Of a DNA stretch of 64,000 bases, positions 41,160 to 49,678 are shown piece by piece. Every line of letters begins with the position of its first letter. The stretch's first letter is position 1. Source of the DNA: Ovoidimarina sediminis (GTDB lineage: Bacteria; Pseudomonadota; Alphaproteobacteria; Rhodobacterales; Rhodobacteraceae); assembly GCF_032586175.1 (NCBI RefSeq), contig NZ_JAWHTE010000008.1:62001-126000 (forward strand), read 5' to 3'. The notes under the pieces are model-generated. The model was not told the DNA's origin. It ran no database searches and worked only from the letters and a program-made list of their open reading frames with translations. A program made the translations under genes and the position numbers.

Positions 41160-41924
41160 ATGTCGGATCTGTTTTCACTCAAAGGTCGCCGTGCGCTCAT
41201 CACCGGCTCGTCCCAGGGGATAGGCTTTGCCCTCGCGCGGGGGCTCGCGGCCGCTGGCGCCGGCCTCATCCTGAACGGCCGCGACAAGGGCAAGCTCGAC
41301 GCCGCCGCCGAAACCCTGCGTACCGAAGGCGCCACGGTCGACACCCTCCCCTTCGATGCCACTGATCACGATGCGGTCCGCGCGGCCGTAGACGGCTACG
41401 AGGCAGAAAAGGGCGCCATCCATATCCTGATCAACAACGCCGGGATGCAGCACCGCACACCGCTCGAAGATTTCCCCGCCGATGCCTTCGAACGGCTTTT
41501 GCAAACGAACATCGCCAGCGTCTTTCATGTGGGCCAGGCCGTGGCGCGGCACATGATCGCCCGCGGTGCGGGCAAGATCATCAATATCGCCAGCGTCCAG
41601 ACAGCGCTCGCCCGCCCCGGCATCGCGCCCTACACGGCGACCAAGGGCGCCGTGGGCAACCTAACGAAGGGCATGGCGACCGACTGGGCGCGCCATGGGC
41701 TTCAGTGCAACGCGATCGCCCCGGGCTATTTCGACACGCCGCTGAACGCGGCCCTCGTTTCGGATCCCGAGTTCTCGGCCTGGCTCGAAAAACGCACACC
41801 CGCCGGGCGCTGGGGCCAGGTTGACGAACTCGTCGGCGCGGCGGTCTTCCTGTCCTCCGACGCCTCCAGCTTCGTGAATGGCCATACGCTCTATGTCGAC
41901 GGGGGCATCACGGCCTCGCTCTGA
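41160..41924 (+). CDS. idnO: gluconate 5-dehydrogenase / 5-ketogluconate reductase (SDR)
   Basis: 254 aa, short-chain dehydrogenase. Cofactor loop ALITGSSQGIGFALARGLA, NNAG motif ILINNAGMQHRTP, catalytic Ser in NIASVQTAL and Tyr-x-x-x-Lys in APYTATKGAVGNL. The pattern SSQGIG and NNAGMQHRTPLEDF matches gluconate 5-dehydrogenase. Together with IdnD it would run the L-idonate to D-gluconate route: IdnD gives 5-ketogluconate and this enzyme reduces it to D-gluconate. No gluconate kinase is present in the window. Divergent from idnD and followed by the lactonase gene. Confidence 0.88.
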   Translation: MSDLFSLKGRRALITGSSQGIGFALARGLAAAGAGLILNGRDKGKLDAAAETLRTEGATVDTLPFDATDHDAVRAAVDGYEAEKGAIHILINNAGMQHRTPLEDFPADAFERLLQTNIASVFHVGQAVARHMIARGAGKIINIASVQTALARPGIAPYTATKGAVGNLTKGMATDWARHGLQCNAIAPGYFDTPLNAALVSDPEFSAWLEKRTPAGRWGQVDELVGAAVFLSSDASSFVNGHTLYVDGGITASL

Positions 41925-41955
41925 GGGGCGAACCAGACAAGAAGAGGGGAAGCCC

Positions 41956-42879
41956 ATGTTCGGAATGATCGAGGGTACCGGGTTCGAAGTCATCGATCCG
42001 TCATTCAGCACCTGTCTCATCGGCCACGCCCGGGTCGAACGGCTCTGGACGGGTGCGCGCTGGTCCGAAGGCCCGGCCTGGTTCGCCGCCGGGCGCTATC
42101 TCGTCTGGTCGGATATCCCGAACAACCGGATGCTCCGGTTCGACGACACGGATGGCTCGGTCTCGGTCTTCCGCGAGCCTTCGAACAACTCGAACGGCAA
42201 TACGGTCGACCGTGAAGGCCGGCTTGTCACCTGCGAACACCTTGCCCGCCGCGTCACGCGGACCGAGCTTGACGGCACCATCACGGTGATCGCCGACGGC
42301 TACCAGGGTATGCGCCTCAACTCCCCGAACGACGTGGTGGTGAAATCCGACGGAACGATCTGGTTCACCGACCCCAGCTACGGCATCCTCGCAGATTACG
42401 AAGGCGGCCGAGCCGAAAGCGAAATCGGCGCCTGCCACGTCTACCGTGTCGATCCGTCCGGCGAGGTGGTGCGCGTCGCCGACAATTACATGAAACCGAA
42501 CGGCCTCGCCTTCTCGCCGGACGAAAGCGCCCTCTACATCGCAGACACCGGCAAATCCCACGATCCCGACGGGCCCGCCCATATCCGCCGCCACACGGTC
42601 AACCCCGACAACACCCTTTCGGGCGGCGAGGTCATCGCCGAATGCACGGCCGGCCTCTTCGACGGCTTCCGCGTCGATCGCGATGGCAGGATCTGGACAT
42701 CCGCCGCCGACGGCGTCCACTGCCTCACCCCCGACGGCACGCTGATCGGCAAGATCCTGATCCCCGAACTCGTGGCCAATGTCTGTTTCGGCGGGCCGAA
42801 GATGAACCGCCTCTTCATCTGCGGAACGACGTCGCTCTACTCGGCCTTCCTTACCGTGAACGGGATCTCGCCGGTCTGA
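41956..42879 (+). CDS. SMP-30/gluconolactonase-family lactonase
   Basis: 307 aa, six-bladed beta-propeller. Seen: the metal-ligand Glu in RWSEGPAWFAAGRYLVWSDIPNNRMLRF, Asn in RLNSPNDVVVKSDGTIWFTDPSYG and the Asp-bearing YMKPNGLAFSPDESALYIADTG. Such enzymes hydrolyse sugar lactones such as glucono-delta-lactone to the acid. It is downstream of idnO with GAGGGGA 8-9 bases before ATG 41956, so lactone opening is coupled to the sugar-acid dehydrogenases. Confidence 0.9.
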   Translation: MFGMIEGTGFEVIDPSFSTCLIGHARVERLWTGARWSEGPAWFAAGRYLVWSDIPNNRMLRFDDTDGSVSVFREPSNNSNGNTVDREGRLVTCEHLARRVTRTELDGTITVIADGYQGMRLNSPNDVVVKSDGTIWFTDPSYGILADYEGGRAESEIGACHVYRVDPSGEVVRVADNYMKPNGLAFSPDESALYIADTGKSHDPDGPAHIRRHTVNPDNTLSGGEVIAECTAGLFDGFRVDRDGRIWTSAADGVHCLTPDGTLIGKILIPELVANVCFGGPKMNRLFICGTTSLYSAFLTVNGISPV

Positions 42880-42905
42880 CGACCGGTCGAGGCCACGCAA
42901 CGGGC

Positions 42906-43802
42906 ATGTCACGCTTCACGATCGAACAGATCCGCACCTTTCTCACCGTCGTCCGCCTTGGCGGCGTCCGCCGCGCGGCGGGCGCGCTGAACCTCACCCA
43001 GCCCGCCGTCACCACCCGGATCAAGAACCTCGAAACCGCACTCTCCTGCGAACTCTTCGATCGCAGCTCGGGCGGCATGAAGCTGACGAAACGCGGCGAA
43101 CTCCTCCTCGCCCATGCCGAGAAATTCGAACACCTTGTCGAACTGGTCGAGCGCGATGTGGTCGATCCGGCAGGGGTCGAGGGCCGCCTGCGCCTAGGGG
43201 TGTCGGAAACCATCGCCCAGTGCTGGCTGCCCGAATTCGTCTCCCGCCTTCACACCGCCTATCCGAAACTCGAAATCGATCTGAACGTCGACGTCTCGCT
43301 GGACATGCGCGCCGCCCTCCTCAATCGCGAGCTTGATCTCGCAATCCTCCTCGGCCCGATCTCCGATTACTCGGTCGACAACATCATCCTGCCGGGCTTC
43401 GATCTCGCCTGGTACGCGGCGGCGGACAGCGACCCGAAGGTCGGCGCGCGCGACTATCTGCTGAGGCCGGTCATGACCTACGCGCGCAACACCCGGCCCT
43501 TCCGCGAACTGAAGGAAATGCTCTACGAACGCGTCGGCCCCGATGTCTCCCTCTTCCCGTCCTCTTCGCTTTCCACCTGTTTCCGGCTGGTGGAGGCGGA
43601 TATGGGCATCGCGGTTTTGCCCCGCGCTCTCGGCTCGGATCATGTGAGGGCGGGACGGATCCGCGAATTCGATCCGGGCTGGGTGCCCAGCCCCCTGCAG
43701 TTCACCGCCTCCTACCTGAGCGAACCGAAAAGCCACCTCACCGAAACCGCCGCCACCATGGCGCTTGAGGTGGCGGAGCGCTATGCGGCGCGGCACGGGT
43801 GA
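42906..43802 (+). CDS. LysR-family transcriptional regulator
   Basis: 298 aa. The N-terminal winged helix is standard (FTIEQIRTFLTVVRLGGVRRAAGALNLTQPAVTTRIKNLETALSCELFDRSSGG) and the substrate-binding domain starts near EGRLRLGVSETIAQCWLPEFV. It sits 26 bases after the lactonase gene and just before the DUF1445/TRAP cluster, so those genes are its probable targets. An inverted repeat GATTTT...AAAATC (43805-43832) in the following spacer is a candidate site. The effector is unknown. Confidence 0.88.
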   Translation: MSRFTIEQIRTFLTVVRLGGVRRAAGALNLTQPAVTTRIKNLETALSCELFDRSSGGMKLTKRGELLLAHAEKFEHLVELVERDVVDPAGVEGRLRLGVSETIAQCWLPEFVSRLHTAYPKLEIDLNVDVSLDMRAALLNRELDLAILLGPISDYSVDNIILPGFDLAWYAAADSDPKVGARDYLLRPVMTYARNTRPFRELKEMLYERVGPDVSLFPSSSLSTCFRLVEADMGIAVLPRALGSDHVRAGRIREFDPGWVPSPLQFTASYLSEPKSHLTETAATMALEVAERYAARHG

Positions 43803-43804
43803 AA

Positions 43805-43832
43805 GATTTTCTTTATCAAAACCGGTAAAATC
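43805..43832. promoter_or_regulatory. inverted repeat upstream of the DUF1445/TRAP genes
   Basis: GATTTT (43805-43810) and AAAATC (43827-43832) form an inverted repeat with 16 bases between, containing TTTATCAAAACCGGT. The spacer is AT-rich compared with its surroundings and presumably holds the promoter of the downstream cluster. Similar ACCGGTAAA words flank idnO. Confidence 0.4.
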
Positions 43833-43893
43833 ATTCGATTTGATCTTATTGCCCGAACCCGTCACGCTTCACGACGACAACGGGGCTGCCACA

Positions 43894-44706
43894 TTGCACG
43901 AAATACTCAGACACAAACCGCTCACCGATGTGCGCGCGGCGATCCGCGCGAACCTCTACCGGTCGCACACTGCCGGCCTCGGCCAGGGCTACCTGCAGGC
44001 CAATCTCGCGATCATGCCCGAGGCCCACGCCCTCGATTTCATGCGCTACTGCCAGCGGAACCCGAAGCCCTGCCCGCTCACCGGCGTTTCCGACACCGGC
44101 AACCCGGTCATGTTCACGATGGGCCGCGATATCGATATCCGCACCGACGTGCCGGCCTACAACGTCTACCGCGACGGTCGGCTCGAATGCTCGCTGAACG
44201 ATATCACTGAGATCTGGCAGGATGATTTCGTGGTCTTCGCGCTAGGCTGCTCGTTCACGTTCGAGCGTGCACTCGAAGAGGCGGGGCTACCCCTCTGGCA
44301 CATCCAGAACGACAAGACCGTGCCCATGTTCCGCTCGAACATCGACACCGTGCCCGCCGGGCCGTTCTCGGGCAAGATGGTCGTCTCGATGCGCGCCATC
44401 CCCGAGGATCGGGTGGGCGAAGCGGTCGAGATCTCGCGCCGCTATCCCCTTGCCCACGGGGCGCCCGTCCACTGGGGCGATCCGGCGAAGATCGGCATCA
44501 CCGACATCTCCAGCCCAGAGTGGGGCGATGCCGCCCCGGTGCCCGAGGGCCATGTGCCCGTCTTCTGGGCCTGTGGCGTCACCCCTCAGGTCGCGCTCGA
44601 ATCCGCCCGCCTGCCGATCTGCATCACCCACAAGCCGGGGCATATGCTGATCACCGATATCGCCGAAGACGCCGAAGTCCCGGTGCTTCATCCGAACACG
44701 CACTGA
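43894..44706 (+). CDS. DUF1445 (D-glutamate cyclase-like / putative hydro-lyase)
   Basis: About 270 aa from a TTG at 43894 (LHEILRHKPLTDVRAAIRANLYRSHTAGLGQGYLQANLAIMPEAHALDFMRYCQRNPKPCPLTGVSDTG), the standard N-terminus. Other landmarks are DIRTDVPAYNVYRDG, DDFVVFALGCSFTFERAL and HGAPVHWGDPAKIGI. DUF1445 proteins are annotated as putative hydro-lyases; the eukaryotic relative is D-glutamate cyclase. The bacterial substrate is unsettled. A longer in-frame ATG at 43765 overlaps the LysR gene and is unlikely. It precedes a TRAP operon and may process the imported compound. Confidence 0.87.
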   Translation: MHEILRHKPLTDVRAAIRANLYRSHTAGLGQGYLQANLAIMPEAHALDFMRYCQRNPKPCPLTGVSDTGNPVMFTMGRDIDIRTDVPAYNVYRDGRLECSLNDITEIWQDDFVVFALGCSFTFERALEEAGLPLWHIQNDKTVPMFRSNIDTVPAGPFSGKMVVSMRAIPEDRVGEAVEISRRYPLAHGAPVHWGDPAKIGITDISSPEWGDAAPVPEGHVPVFWACGVTPQVALESARLPICITHKPGHMLITDIAEDAEVPVLHPNTH

Positions 44707-44735
44707 ATCCAACGAAATCCAACAGGGAGACACCC

Positions 44736-45770
44736 ATGAAACGCACTCTCAGCATCCTGATCGCATCCACGGCCCTCGCGGCCCCCGCCATGGCCGAAGA
44801 CCTTTCGGTCGTCGGAAGCTGGTCGGGCCTGCCGCTTCACAAGGAATACGAAGCGCCCTTCTGGGGCGAAAAGCTGCCGGCTGCCTCGGGCGGCAACATC
44901 AACGTCTCGCTCACCACCCACAACCAGATGAACCTGGGCGTGGGCGACGTGTTCCGCCTTCTGGGCGACGGCGTCTATGACGTGGCGATGACCGTGGCCG
45001 ACTACGCGGTCGCCGACGCCCCCGAACTCGAAGGGCTGGACGTGCCGCTTCTGGCTCTCACCGCCGACGAGGCCCGCGCAATGGTCGATGCGGCCCGGCC
45101 CATGGTCGAAGACATCTATGCAAACCGCTTCAACAGCAAGGTGCTCGCCATCGCGCCCTATCCGCCGCAGGTCGTCTTCTGCAACGCCGAGGTGTCCGAA
45201 CTCTCCGATCTCGAAGGCCTCAAGATCCGCGCCTCTGGCCGGATGACAGCGAAGTTCCTCGAAGCCCTCGGTGCCGAGGGCGTGAACGTGGCCTTCTCGG
45301 AAGTCCCCGGCGCGCTCCAGAAAGGCGTCGTCGATTGCGCGGTTACCGGCGCGGGCTCGGGCTACTCCGCCGGCTGGTGGGAAGTGTCGACCCACTTGAT
45401 GCCGATCCCGCTCGGCGGCTGGGACAGCGTGGTGACGGCCATGAACATGGACAAGTGGAACAGCCTTGATGCCGACACCCAGGCCCTGATCTCCGAACAG
45501 GTCGCGGCCGAATTCGAGGCCCCGGCCTGGGCCAGCGCGCAGGACGCGCTCGTCAACGATATCGCCTGCCTGACCGGCAACGGCGACTGCCCGGCAGGCG
45601 AAGCGCGCGGCATGACGCTCGTCGAGGTGTCCGAAGCCGATTTCCAGAAGGCACGCGACGTCCTCGTGGGCGAAGTGCTCCCCGACTGGGCCGAGCGCGC
45701 GGGCGGCGACTGGGCCGAGCGCTGGAACGCCAGCGTCGGCGAAACCGTCGGCGTCAAGATCGGCGGCTAA
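44736..45770 (+). CDS. TRAP transporter substrate-binding protein (DctP-like)
   Basis: 344 aa with a signal peptide (residues 1-20, APAMAE). TRAP receptor fold: GGNINVSLTTHNQMNLGVGDVFRLLGDGVYDVAM, and VFCNAEVSELSDLEGLKIRASGRMTAKFLEALGAEGVNVAFSEVPGALQKGVVDCAVTGAGSG. The conserved carboxylate-binding Arg lies in KIRASGR. The periplasmic protein delivers an organic acid to the DctQ/DctM permease. It is the first of three TRAP genes with short gaps; ligand unknown. Confidence 0.92.
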   Translation: MKRTLSILIASTALAAPAMAEDLSVVGSWSGLPLHKEYEAPFWGEKLPAASGGNINVSLTTHNQMNLGVGDVFRLLGDGVYDVAMTVADYAVADAPELEGLDVPLLALTADEARAMVDAARPMVEDIYANRFNSKVLAIAPYPPQVVFCNAEVSELSDLEGLKIRASGRMTAKFLEALGAEGVNVAFSEVPGALQKGVVDCAVTGAGSGYSAGWWEVSTHLMPIPLGGWDSVVTAMNMDKWNSLDADTQALISEQVAAEFEAPAWASAQDALVNDIACLTGNGDCPAGEARGMTLVEVSEADFQKARDVLVGEVLPDWAERAGGDWAERWNASVGETVGVKIGG

Positions 45771-45776
45771 ACGGGA

Positions 45777-46325
45777 ATGGAGGACTCGCTGCTTCAAACG
45801 CTCCGCCGGCTCAACCGCGGCATCGCCCTTCTCACGGGCGTCCTGCTTATGGCCTGCGCCACGATCGTGCTGGCGGACATCGTTCTGCGGCAGCTCGGGT
45901 CCTCCTTCGGCGGCACCGACGAGATCTCGGGCTACGTGATGGCCATCGCCACCTCCTGGGGCATGGCCTTCACGCTTCTCGAACTCGGGCACGTGCGCAT
46001 CGACATCCTGCGCGGCCGGGCAAGCGGCCTTGGCCGCGCGCTCTTCGATCTCTTCGCCATGCTCATGCTCACCGGAACGGTGACGCTGATCGCCTGGAAA
46101 TGCTGGCCGGTGGTGGAGCGCTCGCTGCTGAACTCCTCGCGCGCCAACACGCCACTCGAAACCCCGCTCGCTTGGGTCCAGGCGCCGTGGTTCGCGGGCT
46201 GGGTCTGGTTCGCGGTCATGGCCTGGCTCACTTTCATCGCCGCCGTGGTGCTCGTCGCGAAGGGGCGCTTCGGCGAGGCGGAAGAAGCCATCGGCTGTTT
46301 CGGGGAAGAGGATATGGCGCAATGA
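45777..46325 (+). CDS. TRAP transporter small permease (DctQ-like)
   Basis: 182 aa, four membrane helices in the DctQ order, with VLADIVLRQLGSSFGGTDEISGYVMAIATSWGMAFTLLELGHVRIDILRGRASG, which is the conserved central region. It couples the large permease to the receptor. It overlaps the large-subunit start (ATGA) and follows the receptor gene by 6 bases. Confidence 0.9.
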   Translation: MEDSLLQTLRRLNRGIALLTGVLLMACATIVLADIVLRQLGSSFGGTDEISGYVMAIATSWGMAFTLLELGHVRIDILRGRASGLGRALFDLFAMLMLTGTVTLIAWKCWPVVERSLLNSSRANTPLETPLAWVQAPWFAGWVWFAVMAWLTFIAAVVLVAKGRFGEAEEAIGCFGEEDMAQ

Positions 46326-47611
46326 TCTGGGCCATCGCCGCCGGGCTCCTCGGGCTTCTCGCACTCTCGATCCCGGTGGGGATCGTACTCTTTCTGCTGG
46401 GCTTCGGGGTCGATACCTTCTTCAGTCCCTTTCCGCTGATAAAGGGGCTGGGCAATCTCGTCTGGTCGACCTCGAATAACGCCACCCTGATCGCCATTCC
46501 TTTCTTCGTCCTCCTGGGCGAGATCCTCGTGCGCTCCGGCATCGCAACCCGCACATACGCGGCGCTCGACCGCTGGGTCAGCTGGCTCCCGGGCGGGCTG
46601 GTCCATGCCAACGTCGCGACGGCGACGATGTTCTCCGCCACATCCGGTTCCTCGGTCGCCACCGCGGCCACCGTCGCCACGGTCGCCATGCCGCAGGCGG
46701 AAAAGCTTGGCTACGATCCCCGCCTCTTCTCGGGCGCAATCGCGGCGGGCGGGACGCTCGGCATCATGATACCGCCCTCGATCAACCTGATCGTCTACGG
46801 CTTCCTAACCCAAACCTCGATCCCGCAGCTTTTCCTCGCGGGCCTCGTGCCGGGCATCGCGCTGGCCCTGGGCTTCATGGCGATCACCGTGCTGATTTGC
46901 GCGATCCGGCCCGAACTGGGCGGCACCCGCCGCACGTTTCCCTTCCCGGAAATGCTGCGCGCGCTCGTCCAGCTCATCCCCATCGTTCTCCTCTTCACGA
47001 TCATCATCGGCACGATCTACAAGGGGTGGGCCACCCCAACCGAGGCAGCGGCCGTGGGCGTCGCGGGCGCTGTGCTGATCGCAGCCATGTTCGGCGGCGT
47101 CAGCCTTCGGATGTTCGCCGACAGCATCCTCGGCACCATCAAGATCACCTCGATGATCATGCTGGTCGTGATCGGCGCGTCCTTCCTGAACTTCACGCTA
47201 GCCTCCGCCGGTCTCGGGAATGAGTTGCAGTCGCTGCTTGACGGACTCGGCCTGTCCCCCACCGGCCTGATCCTCGTCGTGGTGGTGATCTACATCGTGC
47301 TCGGCTTCTTCATCGAAACGCTGTCGCTCATGGTCGTGACGATCCCGATCATCGTGCCGCTGGTCGTGGCGCAGGGATACGATCCGATCTGGTTCGGCAT
47401 CCTGATGATCGTGCTCATCGAAATGGCGCTGATCACACCGCCTGTGGGCCTCAACCTCTACGTGGTTCAGGGCGCGCGGAAGTCGGGCAAGATGGGCGAG
47501 GTCATGGTGGGCGCGATCCCCTATGTCGTCGCCATGCTGATCATGGTGGCGCTCCTGATCCTATTCCCCTCGATCGCGCTTTATCTTCCATCCGTGCTCG
47601 GCGGGGGCTGA
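46322..47611 (+). CDS. TRAP transporter large permease (DctM-like)
   Basis: 429 aa, about twelve membrane helices. DctM signatures are IPFFVLLGEILVRSGIATRTYAALDRWVSWLPGGLVHANVATATMFSATSGSSVATAATVATVAMPQAEKLGYDPRLFSGAIAAGGTLGIMIPPSINLIVYG and late VTIPIIVPLVV plus ITPPVGLNLYVVQG. It drives sodium-coupled solute uptake. Stop to next start is 3 bases, tying the DUF2848 gene to the transporter. Confidence 0.94.
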   Translation: MIWAIAAGLLGLLALSIPVGIVLFLLGFGVDTFFSPFPLIKGLGNLVWSTSNNATLIAIPFFVLLGEILVRSGIATRTYAALDRWVSWLPGGLVHANVATATMFSATSGSSVATAATVATVAMPQAEKLGYDPRLFSGAIAAGGTLGIMIPPSINLIVYGFLTQTSIPQLFLAGLVPGIALALGFMAITVLICAIRPELGGTRRTFPFPEMLRALVQLIPIVLLFTIIIGTIYKGWATPTEAAAVGVAGAVLIAAMFGGVSLRMFADSILGTIKITSMIMLVVIGASFLNFTLASAGLGNELQSLLDGLGLSPTGLILVVVVIYIVLGFFIETLSLMVVTIPIIVPLVVAQGYDPIWFGILMIVLIEMALITPPVGLNLYVVQGARKSGKMGEVMVGAIPYVVAMLIMVALLILFPSIALYLPSVLGGG

Positions 47612-47614
47612 GAC

Positions 47615-48268
47615 ATGCGGTTCGACACACCGGAAGGCCCGCGCGACATCGCGATCCGCCGTGCCATCGTCGCGGGCTGGACGGGGCGCGATCGCGCGGC
47701 GGTCGATCACCATATCGCCGAACTGGCGGAAATCGGCGTCACCCCGCCATCGGAGGTGCCGCTTTTTTACAGGGTCTCCGCCGGTCTGCTGACGCAGGCG
47801 GGCGAGATCCAGGTTCTGGGCCCCGACACTTCGGGAGAGGTCGAACCCCTCGTGATTCATGCCGAAGGCCAACTCTGGCTCGGCCTTGCCTCAGATCACA
47901 CCGACCGTGCGCTTGAGGCCGTCTCGGTCGCCGCCTCGAAACAGATCTGCGCAAAACCCGTCGCCTCTATGCTCTGGCCCTTTGCCGACCTTGCCGATCA
48001 CCTCGACCGTCTCACCCTCACCTGCGAGATCGTCGAAGACGGCACCCCGAGCCGCTACCAGGAGGGCACGCTGGCCTCCATCCTGCCGCTCCCCGACCTG
48101 ATCGACCGTGCGGGTCTCAAAGACGGCGACGCCATGCTCTGCGGCACTCTTGCCGCAATCGGCGGCGTCCGGCCCGCCGGCAGTTACCGCATGGCACTCC
48201 ACGATCCCGTCGAGGACCGCGCGCTTCACCTGTCCTACACGGTCGCCACGCTGCCTGAAATCGCCTGA
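47615..48268 (+). CDS. DUF2848 protein linked to the TRAP operon
   Basis: 217 aa. The pattern MRFDTPEGPRDIAIRRAIVAGWTGRD, PLFYRVSAGLLTQAGEIQVLGPDTSGEVEPLVIHAEGQLWLGLASDHTDR and late LHLSYTVATLPEIA matches DUF2848, whose fold resembles the FAH/2-keto-4-pentenoate hydratase group. The biochemical role is unknown. It is coupled to dctM by a 3-base gap and probably acts on the transported compound together with the DUF1445 enzyme. No metal-binding triplet is evident to me, so enzymatic activity is not asserted. Confidence 0.78.
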   Translation: MRFDTPEGPRDIAIRRAIVAGWTGRDRAAVDHHIAELAEIGVTPPSEVPLFYRVSAGLLTQAGEIQVLGPDTSGEVEPLVIHAEGQLWLGLASDHTDRALEAVSVAASKQICAKPVASMLWPFADLADHLDRLTLTCEIVEDGTPSRYQEGTLASILPLPDLIDRAGLKDGDAMLCGTLAAIGGVRPAGSYRMALHDPVEDRALHLSYTVATLPEIA

Positions 48269-48362
48269 TCCGCCCGCCTGCGTCGAAGGGCTTGACCGCC
48301 TAGCCCCCGCCACCGACGATGCCGCCCGGAACGGAAGGACAGATTTGGGGGATACCGGCGTC

Positions 48363-49670
48363 ATGACCACGAACACCACGGAAAGCTATTTCGCCGGCAT
48401 CCCGAAGGCCCGCTTCGAAGGAAAAGACAGCACCAACCCCTTCGCCTTCCGCCACTACGATCCCGATGAAGTGGTCATGGGCAAGCGGCTCGAGGATCAC
48501 CTCCGCTTCGCCGTCGCCTACTGGCACAGCTTCGCCTGGCCTGGCGGCGATCCCTTCGGCGGGCAAACCTTCGACCGGCCCTGGTTCGGCGACACGATGG
48601 ATCACGCGCGTCTCAAGGCCGACGCGGCGTTCGAGATGTTCGATATCCTCGGCGTCCCCTTATTCTGCTTCCACGACGCCGATGTGTGCCCCGAAGGCGC
48701 CAGCTTCGCCGAAAGCGCGGCGCGCCTCGACGCCATCGCCGATCTCTTCGCCGAAAAGATGGAGGCCACCGGCACCCGCCTTCTGTGGGGCACCGCCAAC
48801 CTCTTCTCCCACCGTCGCTTCATGGCGGGCGCGGCCACCAATCCCGACCCGGATGTCTTCGCCTACGCCGCCGCCACGATCAAATCCTGCATGGATGTCA
48901 CCCACCGCCTTGGCGGCGTGAACTACGTCCTGTGGGGCGGCCGCGAAGGCTATGAGACGCTTCTGAACACCGATCTCGCACGCGAACGCCGGCAGGCGGG
49001 GCGGATGCTCCAGATGGTCGTCGACTACAAGCACAAGATCGGTTTCGACGGCACCATCCTGATCGAACCGAAACCGCAGGAACCCACCAAGCACCAGTAC
49101 GATTACGATGTCGCCACGGTCTACAGCTTTCTCAAGGAATTCGGGCTTGAAGGCGAGGTCCGCGTCAACATCGAACAGGGCCATGCCATCCTCGCGGGCC
49201 ATTCCTTCGAACACGAAATCGCGCTCGCGGCCTCCCTCGGCATCTTCGGCTCGATCGACATGAACCGGAACGACTACCAGTCGGGCTGGGATACCGATCA
49301 GTTCCCCAACAACGTGCCCGAGGTGGCGCTCGCCTATTACGAGATCCTGAAAGCCGGCGGCTTCTCAACGGGTGGCACGAATTTCGACGCCAAGCTGCGC
49401 CGCCAGTCGCTCGACCCGGCGGATCTCATCCAGGCGCATATCGGCGCGATGGATGTCTGCGCCGCGGGGCTCAAGGCCGCCGCCGCGATGCTCGAAGACG
49501 GCACGCTCGAGGATCTGAGGACCGCCCGCTACGCGGGCTGGGACACGAGTGACGTGCTCGACCAGGATCTCGCCACGCTCGCCGATCGCGTGATCCTGGG
49601 CGGCATTGATCCCACGCCCGTCTCCGGCCGCCAGGAATATCTTGAAAACCTCGTCAACCGCTTCCTCTGA
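48363..49670 (+). CDS. xylA: xylose isomerase
   Basis: 435 aa, usual length for class II xylose isomerases. Landmarks include FAVAYWHSFAWPGGDPFGG, the catalytic His/Asp region LGVPLFCFHDADVCPEG, LWGGREGYETLLNTDLARE, GTILIEPKPQEPTKHQYDYD (metal Glu), NIEQGHAILAGHSFEHE, and SIDMNRNDYQSGWDTDQFPNN. It converts D-xylose to D-xylulose. No xylB or xylose transporter lies nearby in the window; the neighbours are the TRAP/DUF2848 genes upstream and a TauE/SafE permease downstream. Confidence 0.95.
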   Translation: MTTNTTESYFAGIPKARFEGKDSTNPFAFRHYDPDEVVMGKRLEDHLRFAVAYWHSFAWPGGDPFGGQTFDRPWFGDTMDHARLKADAAFEMFDILGVPLFCFHDADVCPEGASFAESAARLDAIADLFAEKMEATGTRLLWGTANLFSHRRFMAGAATNPDPDVFAYAAATIKSCMDVTHRLGGVNYVLWGGREGYETLLNTDLARERRQAGRMLQMVVDYKHKIGFDGTILIEPKPQEPTKHQYDYDVATVYSFLKEFGLEGEVRVNIEQGHAILAGHSFEHEIALAASLGIFGSIDMNRNDYQSGWDTDQFPNNVPEVALAYYEILKAGGFSTGGTNFDAKLRRQSLDPADLIQAHIGAMDVCAAGLKAAAAMLEDGTLEDLRTARYAGWDTSDVLDQDLATLADRVILGGIDPTPVSGRQEYLENLVNRFL

Positions 49671-49678
49671 CAAAAGGG

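Noticed and set aside
44688..46364. 558-residue minus-strand frame opposite the TRAP genes
   Set aside because: Antisense shadow of the TRAP receptor and DctQ genes, His/Arg/Asp-rich, no domain.
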